A DNA stretch of 64,000 nucleotides, taken from the NCBI RefSeq assembly GCF_012910905.1, contig NZ_WTVN01000025.1, positions 1-64,000 of the forward strand, in the 5' to 3' direction. The stretch comes from Aromatoleum toluvorans. Lineage in GTDB: Bacteria > Pseudomonadota > Gammaproteobacteria > Burkholderiales > Rhodocyclaceae. The position numbers were made by a program, and so were the translations under genes. The notes under the pieces are model-generated. The model ran no database searches. It had not been told where the DNA came from and was given only the letters and a program-made list of their open reading frames with translations. Positions within the stretch are counted from its first letter, which is position 1. Each line of letters starts with the position of its first letter. Shown piece by piece: positions 53,566-61,237 of the stretch.

Positions 53566-56065
53566 GACTGAATCCCATCCTCATGAGGTGCTGCATGACT
53601 TCGCCATCCAACACCTCCAGTTCAGCCGTAATGTGCGGCAGGGGCGTTGCGTAGCGCTCCGCCAACTGCCGGATGCGCCCCGTGAGCGTCTGCGACACGC
53701 GGTCGAGCTCGCCCTGCACTGCGGCGGCGAGCGTCGCCAGCCACTTGTCGTCCACCACCAGCATCTGCACCTCGGCCTCGGTGAGCTTGGCGTATTTGGC
53801 GTCGAGCTTTTCCTCGAGTGTCTCCTGCGTGGCCTTGATCTGGGCCTTGGTGTCGGCCTGCCGGTCGAGCAGGGCGGCGTACTCGGTCAATGCCGCCCGC
53901 TCCTCGGCGTCATCCGCGTCCTTGCCGATCTCCTTGAGCCGCGCCTTCACGGCCTTGGCGGTGATCTTCTGTTTCTCGCCCTCGCCTTCCATGACCTCGG
54001 CGAGCAGCCCGTCCTCGCCGCCCTGTTCCTCGCGCATTTCGTCCATCTGCTGCTCGACGGCGGACAGCTCGGCCTCCCGCGCGGTGATGGCGTCGCGCTC
54101 GGCGGCGAACCAGCGGTCGATGACCAGCGCCGCGGGCACGAGGTCGGACTTGAAACGCCGCCTGCCGCGCCTGTAGTCCTCCTTTTCGGGCCAGACGAGC
54201 TTGCCTTCCTTGTTCTTCACCTGCCGGATCTCGCGCGGCTTCGCGCCCGACTGCCAGCCGACGGCGGCGATCAGGTAGGCGTCGTCATGCAGCGTCTCGG
54301 CGCAGTAGTCCATCAGGTGCTGGTAGATGTCGTAGGCGTGCACCAGCGGCGCGGCCTCGAAGGCGGCGAGCAGGCTCTCGGAGAGGGTCTCGATCAGTTC
54401 CTTGGGGTGCGCATCCTGTCCGAAGCCTACCATCGCCGGCCGATGGGCGGCGCGCCAGCGGTCGAAGAGGCCGCTCACCTGCGCCTGGAAGGCGGTGAAC
54501 TCGGCGTGGCCGAGGATCGCGGGCTTGACCTCGGCGAGCGGCAGTCTGAGGCGGGCGTAGCCGGGGCGCAGGGAGGCGAAGAGCGCCGCGCGCAGGGCGG
54601 GCATGCGCTGCCAGTAGTCGCCGAGGGCATCGAGGTCGCGCTCGGGGATGCCGCCGCGCAGGTGGCCGTCGATGTCCTGCAGGTCCTCGGGGGAGCTTGA
54701 GTCGATATAGCGCGGCAGGTTGAGGTTGTAGTCGTTCTTCGCGTCGGCGATTTCGGCGAGCGCCACCATTCGGGCATAGCGCGGGTCGCTCTCGTCCTGC
54801 TTGCGGAAGGTGTCGACGATCTTGTGGATGTCCTGGTCGCGCAGGCGGTTCTTGGGGCCATCCTTGCGGAAGCCTTTCGACGCATCGATCATGAAGATGC
54901 CCTTGCGGGCGGCGGCGTTGTCCTTGTCGAGCACGAGGATGCAGGCCGGAATGCCGGTGCCGTAGAAGAGGTTGGCCGGCAGGCCGATGATGCCCTTGAG
55001 GATGCCGGAGCGGACGAGGTTCCGGCGGATGGCCGCCTCGGCATTGCCGCGGAACAGCACGCCGTGCGGCAGGATGCAGGCGGCCTTGCCGGTGCTCTTC
55101 ATGCTGCGGACGATATGCAGCAGGTAGGCGTAGTCGCCCTGCTTCTTGGGCGGCACGCCCCACGCGAAGCGCTTGTGGCGGTCGCCCTCGCCGCTCTCGC
55201 CCAGGGTCATGCCGGTGGACCAGGTCTTGTCGGAGAACGGCGGATTGGCGACGACGTAGTCGTAGGTACGCAGTTGTTCGCCGTCGAGGAAGCGCGGCTT
55301 CACCAGCGTGCCTTCGCCGCCCGAGGCGATGTTGGCTGTGGGGAAGTCGTGCAGGATCATGTTCATCCGCGCCAGACCAGCGGTGGTGCTGTCCTTCTCC
55401 TGCCCTTCGAGGGTGATGTGCTTGCCGGCCTCGGCGGCGACTTTCAGCAGCAGCGAGCCCGAGCCGCAGGTGGGGTCGTAGGCGGTGGTGGCGGCCACCG
55501 TGTTCTCGGGCGAGATGCCGAGCACCTTGGCGATGACGCGGCTGACTTCGGCCGGAGTGTAGAACTGGCCCTTGCTCTTGCCGCTCTCGCTGGCGAAGTG
55601 GCGCATCAGGTACTCGTAGGCGTCGCCGAGAATGTCATCGTGCTCGGCGCGGTTCTGTGAGAAGTCGAGCGCGGGGTTCTCGAAGATGGCGATCAGGTTG
55701 CCGATGCGCTCGACGCGCGCGTGGCCATCGCCGAGCTTGTTGGGGTCGTTGAAGTCGGGGAAGTCGGTGCGAGCGAACTTGTTGCTCGAAGAGTTCGCCT
55801 CGATCAGCTTCTGGATGATGTCGGTGTTGATCTTGTTGCCGATATCGGGGTCGCCCTTGAGCGCGACCATGTCCTTGAAGCTCGCGCCCTTTGGGATGTT
55901 GATCGGCGGCTCGAAGCCGTCGTAGTCGGCGTACTTGTCCGACACGTACTTGATGAACAGCATGAACAGGACGTAGTCCTTGTACTGGCTGGCATCCATG
56001 CCGCCGCGCAGTTCGTCGCACGAGGCCCAGATCGAAGAATAGAGGTCGGATTTCTTGATGGCCAT
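53555..56065 (-). CDS. hsdM: type I DNA methyltransferase subunit HsdM
   Basis: An 836-residue N6-adenine methyltransferase. The N-terminal HsdM_N helical domain (5-150, LYSSIWASCDELRGGMDASQYKDYVLFMLFIKYVSDKY) comes first. The SAM-binding motif I DPTCGSG is at 197-203, the catalytic NPPF (motif IV) at 274-277, and the C-terminal part (about 640-800) is a long coiled coil (ITAKAVKARLKEIGKDADDAEERAALTEYAALLDRQADTKAQI...). The protein is longer than the classical 500-530 residue HsdM because of this C-terminal extension, a known subtype. First complete gene of the restriction operon; its product with HsdS is the modification enzyme. Confidence 0.97.
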   Translation of the reverse strand: MAIKKSDLYSSIWASCDELRGGMDASQYKDYVLFMLFIKYVSDKYADYDGFEPPINIPKGASFKDMVALKGDPDIGNKINTDIIQKLIEANSSSNKFARTDFPDFNDPNKLGDGHARVERIGNLIAIFENPALDFSQNRAEHDDILGDAYEYLMRHFASESGKSKGQFYTPAEVSRVIAKVLGISPENTVAATTAYDPTCGSGSLLLKVAAEAGKHITLEGQEKDSTTAGLARMNMILHDFPTANIASGGEGTLVKPRFLDGEQLRTYDYVVANPPFSDKTWSTGMTLGESGEGDRHKRFAWGVPPKKQGDYAYLLHIVRSMKSTGKAACILPHGVLFRGNAEAAIRRNLVRSGILKGIIGLPANLFYGTGIPACILVLDKDNAAARKGIFMIDASKGFRKDGPKNRLRDQDIHKIVDTFRKQDESDPRYARMVALAEIADAKNDYNLNLPRYIDSSSPEDLQDIDGHLRGGIPERDLDALGDYWQRMPALRAALFASLRPGYARLRLPLAEVKPAILGHAEFTAFQAQVSGLFDRWRAAHRPAMVGFGQDAHPKELIETLSESLLAAFEAAPLVHAYDIYQHLMDYCAETLHDDAYLIAAVGWQSGAKPREIRQVKNKEGKLVWPEKEDYRRGRRRFKSDLVPAALVIDRWFAAERDAITAREAELSAVEQQMDEMREEQGGEDGLLAEVMEGEGEKQKITAKAVKARLKEIGKDADDAEERAALTEYAALLDRQADTKAQIKATQETLEEKLDAKYAKLTEAEVQMLVVDDKWLATLAAAVQGELDRVSQTLTGRIRQLAERYATPLPHITAELEVLDGEVMQHLMRMGFSHDR

Positions 56066-56075
56066 GAAGATTGTC

Positions 56076-56286
56076 TTATCGGGGGAGCTGGTCTGGTTTT
56101 TGGTTTCTTGCGGGCAGGGGAACCCGTTCGCCGATGGCTATGCCGGTGCGTCCGCAATACTCCCGAACCGTCCCTTCCACCATGTCGGCGATGCTGCGGC
56201 GCTCCTGCTCGGCGGCGGCGCGCAGCGCCTCTTTCAGGTCGGGCCAGATACGACAGCTCAGCGTGGGCGGTCTTGCCGGTGGACAT
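56076..56286 (-). pseudogene. frameshifted ribbon-helix-helix (Arc-like) gene upstream of hsdM
   Basis: An ATG at 56284-56286 with AAGGGGAAAGC before it starts MSTGKTAHAELS, a typical start of a small ribbon-helix-helix protein. The continuation LSCRIWPDLKEALRAAAEQERRSIADMVEGTVREYC lies in a different frame, ending at 56076 only 10 bases before hsdM. Joining them needs a net +1 frameshift near 56245. Either the gene is broken, it uses a programmed shift, or one base is a sequencing error. It would be a natural repressor of the hsd operon. Confidence 0.6.
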
Positions 56287-56694
56287 GCTTTCCCCTTGCG
56301 TGGCGCTTTTACTGGGGAAGTGCAGTAATTTACCGGAACGCCAGGGACAATCCAAATGCATGACACACAGGAACTCGGCAGAAAACGCAGGCGATGTGTT
56401 GCGGCTACATGAGGCGCGCGCGTCGGCACCTCTCAACCAGGTTGCGCGTCTTCGACGCTTGCCCAACACGATCCCCAACTGGGCCGCCATGCTGTCAAGC
56501 CCGATCTGTACCAGCGCATCATGTTCTGCCCGCGGTCACTGGAATGTGTGCCAATGCATCCCCTTCGGCTCTGCAGCCGGGGCATGGCACTGGCTTTCAA
56601 TGGCTCAGTCGGAACAACGTGGACGAAAAAAAGCCGGGAAGCCCTTTGTTTATTGGCTTTCCCGGCTTTCTCCGGAACATCCCGGACTTGTTCG
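56287..56694. other. right end of the island, no gene seen
   Basis: Four hundred bases upstream of the restriction operon that hold its promoter and, at the right, the hairpin that now terminates tRNA-Ala. An AT-richer patch at about 56300-56345 is a likely promoter zone. Small frames on both strands here have no recognisable content. Confidence 0.5.
56625..56669 (-). terminator. hairpin with T-run downstream of tRNA-Ala
   Basis: Arms AAAGCCGGGAAGCC (56630-56643) and GGCTTTCCCGGCTTT (56655-56669) pair with one bulged base. On the minus strand the stem is followed by seven T residues (complement of 56626-56632). It terminates tRNA-Ala about 26 bases beyond its 3' end. If the island model holds, this hairpin came with the island. 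Confidence 0.8.
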
Positions 56695-56718
56695 TGGTGG
56701 ACCGAAAGGGGATCGAAC
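56691..56718 (-). repeat. right attachment site (3' end of tRNA-Ala)
   Basis: The tRNA 3' part, including the T-arm and acceptor end, is repeated in degenerate form at 46279-46303 in the same orientation. tRNA 3' ends are the standard target of tyrosine integrases. Confidence 0.7.
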
Positions 56719-56770
56719 CCTCGACCTCTGCATTGCGAACGCAGCGCTCTCCCAGCTGAGCTATCGGCCC
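56695..56770 (-). tRNA. tRNA-Ala (anticodon CGC)
   Basis: A 76-nt cloverleaf with encoded CCA. The acceptor stem GGGCCGA pairs with TCGGTCC and includes the G3-U70 wobble pair that identifies tRNA-Ala. The D-arm contains AGCTCAGCTGGGAGAGC. The anticodon stem-loop is CTGCG-TTCGCAA-TGCAG, giving anticodon CGC for GCG codons. The T-arm holds GGTTCGATCCC-type bases. The gene is read leftwards, and its 3' end forms the right border of the restriction island. Confidence 0.97.
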
Positions 56771-56826
56771 TCAAGAGCGGCGAATTATAGCGGGGCTTTT
56801 CCCGGTTTGGAAGGCCGATTTTTCAC

Positions 56827-57864
56827 TCAGGTTTCATCCCGTTCGGGCAACGGATCTTCGCCGTCCCCCGAACCCACGGCCGCGCGGCCGAGGCGGTCGG
56901 TGATGGCTTGCCAGTCGGGGGTCTCGGGCAGTCCCTCGACGACGATGAAATCTGCGCCACAGGCGTCGAGGTCGCGCAGGTTGGCGTAGAGCCCGTGGGC
57001 GTAGCCGGCCGGATCGCTCGGGGCGTTGCACCAGGTCAGGCGGGCATCCTTGGGATCGGCGCAGGTGCGGGCGAGGACCGCGACGCGGCTGCCTTCGCCG
57101 GCCAGCGTGGCGGCCTCTTCGGCGAGGCGGGCGGCGGGGATCAGTTGCAGCGGCGTGCGCGGCGCGTAGTGGGCGGCGAGCGAGCCGGAGACGCGCGGCT
57201 GGTCCGGCTCGGCCGGGGCGGCGCCCTCCTCCGCGTGCGGCTTGCGCATTTCGGGCCGGCGGCCGATGACGCGGGCGATGTCGTCGGCGGAGATCGCGCC
57301 GGGGCGCAGGATCACGGGCGTGTCGCGCGAGAGGTCGAGGATGGTCGATTCGATGCCGACCTGGCACGGGCCGCCGTCGAGGACCAGCGCGACCTTGTCG
57401 CCGAGCTCCTCGCGCACGTGGGCTGCGGTGGTCGGGCTGATGCGGCCGAAGCGGTTCGCGGACGGGGCAGCGATGCCGGAATCGAAGGCGCGCAGCAGCG
57501 CGAGCGCGACGGGATGGTCGGGCACGCGCAGGCCGACCGTGTCCTGCCCGCCGGTGACGGCGTCGGGAACGCCGTCCTCGCGCTTGAGGATGAGCGTCAG
57601 CGGGCCGGGCCAGAACGCCCTGGCGAGCGCGAGCGCGTCCTTCGGGATGGCGCGCGCCCAGCGTGCGAGGTGCGTGGCGTCGGGCAGATGGACGATCAGC
57701 GGGTGATCCGCCGGCCGGCCCTTGGCGCTGAAGATCTTGCCCACCGCTTCGACGTTCAGCGCATCGGCGGCGAGCCCATACACCGTCTCGGTCGGCATGC
57801 CGACGAGTTCGCCGGCGCGCAGCAGATCGGCGGCGCGCCGGATCTCGTCCGCGGCGACGGACAT
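56827..57864 (-). CDS. threonylcarbamoyl-AMP synthase (Sua5 type)
   Basis: Makes threonylcarbamoyl-AMP from threonine, bicarbonate and ATP for the t6A37 modification of tRNAs reading ANN codons. The N-terminal YrdC domain (about 10-205) shows GELVGMPTETVYGLAADA, KGRPADHPLIVH, WPGPLTLIL, TVGLRVPDHPVAL, PSANRFGRISPTTAAHV and the end LRPGAIS. The C-terminal Sua5 domain (about 235-340) makes this the two-domain form (345 residues), unlike short TsaC. The ATG at 57864 gives a normal start, 8 bases after the purK stop; another ATG at 57888 would overlap purK and cannot be excluded. Confidence 0.95.
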   Translation of the reverse strand: MSVAADEIRRAADLLRAGELVGMPTETVYGLAADALNVEAVGKIFSAKGRPADHPLIVHLPDATHLARWARAIPKDALALARAFWPGPLTLILKREDGVPDAVTGGQDTVGLRVPDHPVALALLRAFDSGIAAPSANRFGRISPTTAAHVREELGDKVALVLDGGPCQVGIESTILDLSRDTPVILRPGAISADDIARVIGRRPEMRKPHAEEGAAPAEPDQPRVSGSLAAHYAPRTPLQLIPAARLAEEAATLAGEGSRVAVLARTCADPKDARLTWCNAPSDPAGYAHGLYANLRDLDACGADFIVVEGLPETPDWQAITDRLGRAAVGSGDGEDPLPERDET

Positions 57865-57874
57865 CGTCGCGCGA

Positions 57875-59026
57875 TCAGTGCGCGTCATCGCGGATGCCGA
57901 TCGCCGCACGCGCCTGCAGCGCGGTGGCGAGCACCTCGGACGCATCCGCGCCGATCACGGTGAAGTGGCCCATCTTGCGGCCGGGGCGGGCGTGGTGCTT
58001 GGCGTACAGGTGCACGCGCAGGTTCGGCACGGCCTGCAGCACGGACCAATCCGGTTCGCGGTAGTTGCCGTCCGCGTCGTACCACAGCTCGCCGAGCAGG
58101 TTCACCATCACCGCGGCGCTGTGGGCGCGCGGCTCGCCGAGCGGCAGGCCGCACAGGGCCTTGACCTGCTGTTCGTACTGGCTGGTGACGCACGCGTCGA
58201 TGGTGTGATGGCCGCTGTTGTGCGGGCGCGGCGCCATCTCGTTGACGAAGAGCTGGCCGCCGCAGACGAAGAACTCGACGCCCAGCGTGCCGACGTAGTC
58301 GAGGCGCTCCGCGATCGTCTGCGCCACTTCGCGCGCACGCTCGGCGAGCACCGGCTCGATGCGCGCCGGCATGATCGTGACGTCGAGGATGCCGTGGCGG
58401 TGGCTGTTCTCGCCGGGCGGGAAGCAGCGGACGTTGCCCGCCTCGTCGCGCGCGAGCACGACCGACATCTCGCTGTCGAGCTTGAGCATCTTCTCGAGCA
58501 CGCAGGATTCGCCGCCGAACTGGTGGAAAGCGTGCAGCGCCTCGTCGCGGTTGGCGACGCGCGCCTGTCCCTTGCCGTCATAGCCGAAGCGGGCGACCTT
58601 GAGCACCGCCGGGAACAGCGCTTCGTCCGCATCGCGCAGGTTCTCGTCGTGGCGGATCACCGCGAAGGGACCGTGCGGGAGATCGTTGTCGGCCAGGAAG
58701 GTCTTTTCCGCGACGCGGTTCTGGCACACCGCGACGGCGCTGGCCGACGGATGGACCGGGACGAACTTCACGAGGTAGTCGAGCGTCGACGCCGGCACGT
58801 TCTCGAATTCCGTCGTCACCGCCGCGCAGCCGTTCGCCAGCTCGTCCAGCGCGGAGTAATCATCGTAGGCGGCGACGATATGGTGGTCGGCGATCAGGCC
58901 CGCGGGGCTGTTCGCGTCGGGGTCGAGCACCCAGACCTTGTAGCCCATTTCGTGGGCGGCAGAAACGAAGAAGCGGCCGAGTTGGCCGCCACCGAGCATT
59001 CCCAGGGTTGCGGGAGGCAGGATCAT
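57875..59026 (-). CDS. purK: N5-carboxyaminoimidazole ribonucleotide synthase PurK
   Basis: A 383-residue ATP-grasp enzyme converting AIR, bicarbonate and ATP to N5-CAIR in purine synthesis. Signatures are the N-terminal LGMLGGGQLGRFF (dinucleotide-like loop), the ATP-grasp region PAVLKVARFGYDGKGQARV, the metal-site segment GVEFFVCGGQLFVNEMAPRPHNSGHHTIDAC, and the C-terminal KMGHFTVIG. It starts one base after the purE stop, so the two are translationally coupled, and it hands its unstable product to PurE. Confidence 0.97.
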   Translation of the reverse strand: MILPPATLGMLGGGQLGRFFVSAAHEMGYKVWVLDPDANSPAGLIADHHIVAAYDDYSALDELANGCAAVTTEFENVPASTLDYLVKFVPVHPSASAVAVCQNRVAEKTFLADNDLPHGPFAVIRHDENLRDADEALFPAVLKVARFGYDGKGQARVANRDEALHAFHQFGGESCVLEKMLKLDSEMSVVLARDEAGNVRCFPPGENSHRHGILDVTIMPARIEPVLAERAREVAQTIAERLDYVGTLGVEFFVCGGQLFVNEMAPRPHNSGHHTIDACVTSQYEQQVKALCGLPLGEPRAHSAAVMVNLLGELWYDADGNYREPDWSVLQAVPNLRVHLYAKHHARPGRKMGHFTVIGADASEVLATALQARAAIGIRDDAH

Positions 59027-59027
59027 C

Positions 59028-59522
59028 TCAGACCTCGTCGAGCGTCATGTCGAGCACCGCCTGGGTCTGGCGGGCGCGGAATTCGTCGAGTTTCTTCGCG
59101 AGCGTGGCATCCTCGTTGGCCAGCAGCGAGACGGCGAAGAGGCCGGCGTTGGCGGCCCCCGCCTCGCCGATCGCGAAGGTCGCGACCGGGATGCCCTTGG
59201 GCATCTGCACAATGGAAAGCAGCGAGTCCTGGCCGGACAGGGCCTTCGATTGCACCGGCACGCCCAGCACGGGGACGGTGGTCTTCGCCGCGACCATGCC
59301 GGGCAGGTGCGCAGCGCCGCCCGCGCCGGCGATGATCGCCTTGAGGCCGCGGCTGCGGGCCATGTCCGCATACGCGAACATCAGGTCCGGGGTGCGGTGT
59401 GCGGAGACGACGCGCGCCTCGTAGGGGACGCCGAATTCCTTCAGGATCTTCGCCGCGGCCTGCATCGTCGGCCAGTCGGAGTTCGATCCCATGATGATGC
59501 CGACGACGGGTTTGTCGCTCAT
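59028..59522 (-). CDS. purE: N5-carboxyaminoimidazole ribonucleotide mutase PurE
   Basis: A 164-residue class I PurE that shifts the carboxyl group of N5-CAIR to give CAIR. The family core is plain: [30 protein letters not shown] (catalytic His), [27 protein letters not shown], and [17 protein letters not shown]. The length is typical. It lies 4 bases after folD and 1 base before purK in an apparent folD-purE-purK-sua5 transcript, which joins one-carbon supply with purine synthesis. Confidence 0.98.
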   Translation of the reverse strand: MSDKPVVGIIMGSNSDWPTMQAAAKILKEFGVPYEARVVSAHRTPDLMFAYADMARSRGLKAIIAGAGGAAHLPGMVAAKTTVPVLGVPVQSKALSGQDSLLSIVQMPKGIPVATFAIGEAGAANAGLFAVSLLANEDATLAKKLDEFRARQTQAVLDMTLDEV

Positions 59523-59526
59523 CGCA

Positions 59527-60399
59527 TTAACCTTTCTTGCGCAGGGCGCGTTCGGCCGACTCGACGGTGTTCGCGAGCAGCATGGTGATGGTCATCGGGC
59601 CGACGCCGCCCGGCACGGGCGTGATCGCGGAGGCGACTTCCTTCGCCGCAGCGAAATCCACGTCGCCGCAAAGCTTGCCGGCGTCTGGGCCTTCGGTCAG
59701 GCGGTTGATGCCGACGTCGATGACGACGGCGCCGGGCTTGATCATGTCGGCGGTGACGAAGCGCGGCTTGCCGATCGCGGCGACGAGGATGTCGGCGCGG
59801 CGGGTGTGGAAGGCAAGATCGCGCGTCTTCGAGTGGGTGACGGTGACGGTCGCGCCGGCGTTCGTGAGCAGCATCGCCATCGGCTTGCCGACGATGTTCG
59901 AGCGGCCGATGATGACGGCCTCGGCGCCCTGCACCGGCACCTTCTCCGCTTCGAGCATCTTCATGACGCCGTGCGGCGTGCAGGGCAGGAAGGCTTCCTG
60001 GCCCTGCGACAGGCGGCCGACGTTTTCGGCGTGGAAGCCGTCGACGTCCTTGTCGACGCAGATCGCCTCGAGGACTTCGGCTTCGTTGAACTGTTTCGGC
60101 AGCGGCAGCTGCACGAGGATGCCGTGCACCGCCGGGTCGGCGTTGAGTTCGGCGATCTTCGTCATGACCTGGGCCGCATCGACGTCGACCGCGAAGTCGA
60201 AGCGCAGCGAGCGGATGCCGGCCTTTTCGCAGCCGGAGACCTTGTTGCGCACGTACACCGCGGACGCGGGGTTGTCGCCCACCAGAATCACCGCGAGGCA
60301 GGGTTGCACGCCTTGCGCGGTGAGTTGCGCCGCACGTTGGGCGAGTTCGCCGCGCACGCGCGCGGAAAGCGCGTTGCCGTCGATGATGCGAGCCGTCAT
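59527..60399 (-). CDS. folD: bifunctional methylene-THF dehydrogenase/cyclohydrolase FolD
   Basis: A 290-residue enzyme interconverting 5,10-methylene- and 10-formyl-tetrahydrofolate with NADP+. Signatures include [28 protein letters not shown] (catalytic Lys/Tyr segment), [23 protein letters not shown], the nucleotide-binding [17 protein letters not shown], and [19 protein letters not shown]. It supplies formyl groups for purine synthesis, matching its downstream neighbours purE and purK. The upstream 221-bp gap to iorB should contain the promoter. Confidence 0.98.
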   Translation of the reverse strand: MTARIIDGNALSARVRGELAQRAAQLTAQGVQPCLAVILVGDNPASAVYVRNKVSGCEKAGIRSLRFDFAVDVDAAQVMTKIAELNADPAVHGILVQLPLPKQFNEAEVLEAICVDKDVDGFHAENVGRLSQGQEAFLPCTPHGVMKMLEAEKVPVQGAEAVIIGRSNIVGKPMAMLLTNAGATVTVTHSKTRDLAFHTRRADILVAAIGKPRFVTADMIKPGAVVIDVGINRLTEGPDAGKLCGDVDFAAAKEVASAITPVPGGVGPMTITMLLANTVESAERALRKKG

Positions 60400-60586
60400 G
60401 ATCGAAGCCCTGAATGAAAAACCAAGTATTTTATCGCAGGATCATGGGCTTGTGCGATTCGATTCCGTGGTCTTCGGGGCGTTGGCACCGCCGATGGAGG
60501 ATGGCTTCGCCCCGCCGCGTGCTGCTGCGCGCCTGGTGATCGGATCGCGGCTTGCGGAACCGTTGCGTGTGCAACTCAGCGGGGAT

Positions 60587-60607
60587 GGGCGGGATGAGAT
60601 CCCGCCC
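60587..60607 (-). terminator. hairpin after iorB
   Basis: Perfect 9-bp stem GGGCGGGAT / ATCCCGCCC with a GAG loop, 13 bases beyond the iorB stop on the minus strand. No T-run follows, so it is either a factor-assisted terminator or an mRNA end stabiliser. The remaining gap to folD (60400-60586) holds nothing else recognisable. Confidence 0.55.
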
Positions 60608-60620
60608 CTATTACCGCGAC

Positions 60621-61229
60621 TCAGACGGCTTTGGCCTCGCCGGCAACCGCCCGCCGCCCCGCCTCGAAGGCTTCGCGGTTCGCCTCGACGAGTTGCGGCT
60701 TGCGCGTGCCGAAGCGCGCCAGCACGGCGTCGCGCAGGACTTCGGCGGGAAACGGCAGGCGGTCGGCACAGGCGCCGAGCATCACGGTGTTGCCGAGGCG
60801 GATGTTGCCGAGTTCGAGCGCCAGCGAGGTGGCGTCGAACGCATGCACCGTCAGGCCCAGCGCGCGCATGCGCGCGACGGGATCTTCGGGATAGTCGAAC
60901 AGGCCGAGGTTTACGACCGGCGGGACGATGCGCCCGGAGTTCACCAGCGCGACGCCGCCGGGGCGCAGCATGTGGCTCCAGCGCAGCGCTTCGGCCGACT
61001 CGAAGCCGATCAGGAGATCCGCTTCGCCCGGCACGATCTGCGGCGACAGCACGACGCGACCGAAGCGCAGGTGCGAGGTCACGACGCCGCCGCGCTGGCT
61101 CATGCCCGCGACTTCGGTCTTCTTCACGTCGAAGCCGAGCGAGATCGCCGCTTCGGCGAGGATCTCGGTCGCCGTCATGACGCCCTGCCCGCCGACGCCG
61201 CACACGAGGATGTTGGTGATCTGGGACAT
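60621..61229 (-). CDS. iorB: indolepyruvate ferredoxin oxidoreductase beta subunit
   Basis: A 202-residue gamma-type domain subunit of the 2-oxoacid:ferredoxin oxidoreductase family. It shows the Rossmann-like start ITNILVCGVGGQGVMTATEILAEAA, then KKTEVAGMSQRGGVVTSHLRFG, and ADLLIGFESAEALRW, all typical of IorB. With IorA it oxidatively decarboxylates aryl-pyruvates (indole-, phenyl-, hydroxyphenylpyruvate) to aryl-acetyl-CoA using ferredoxin. It starts 8 bases after the iorA stop. In this type of organism the pair would serve aromatic amino-acid breakdown. Confidence 0.96.
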   Translation of the reverse strand: MSQITNILVCGVGGQGVMTATEILAEAAISLGFDVKKTEVAGMSQRGGVVTSHLRFGRVVLSPQIVPGEADLLIGFESAEALRWSHMLRPGGVALVNSGRIVPPVVNLGLFDYPEDPVARMRALGLTVHAFDATSLALELGNIRLGNTVMLGACADRLPFPAEVLRDAVLARFGTRKPQLVEANREAFEAGRRAVAGEAKAV

Positions 61230-61237
61230 GGCGGCGC

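Larger units (their letters stand above)
46279..56718. mobile_element. tRNA-Ala-borne genomic island carrying a type I restriction-modification system
   Basis: About 10.4 kb bounded by the tRNA-Ala 3' end on the right and its degenerate direct repeat on the left. Cargo on the minus strand: a frameshifted ribbon-helix-helix gene, hsdM, hsdS, a DUF1016 nuclease, hsdR, a YgjP-like metallopeptidase and a DUF429-like gene. No integrase remains. Just inside the left end are two direct ATACCCCC motifs (46356-46363, 46368-46375) and a 10-bp direct repeat with 22-bp period (46495-46526), which resemble integrase/excisionase arm sites. Parts are markedly less GC-rich than the chromosome. Confidence 0.72.

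Noticed and set aside
56433-56774. Protein-coding frames across the tRNA-Ala region
   Set aside because: They overlap a complete tRNA with all identity elements and have no ribosome-binding sites or family features.
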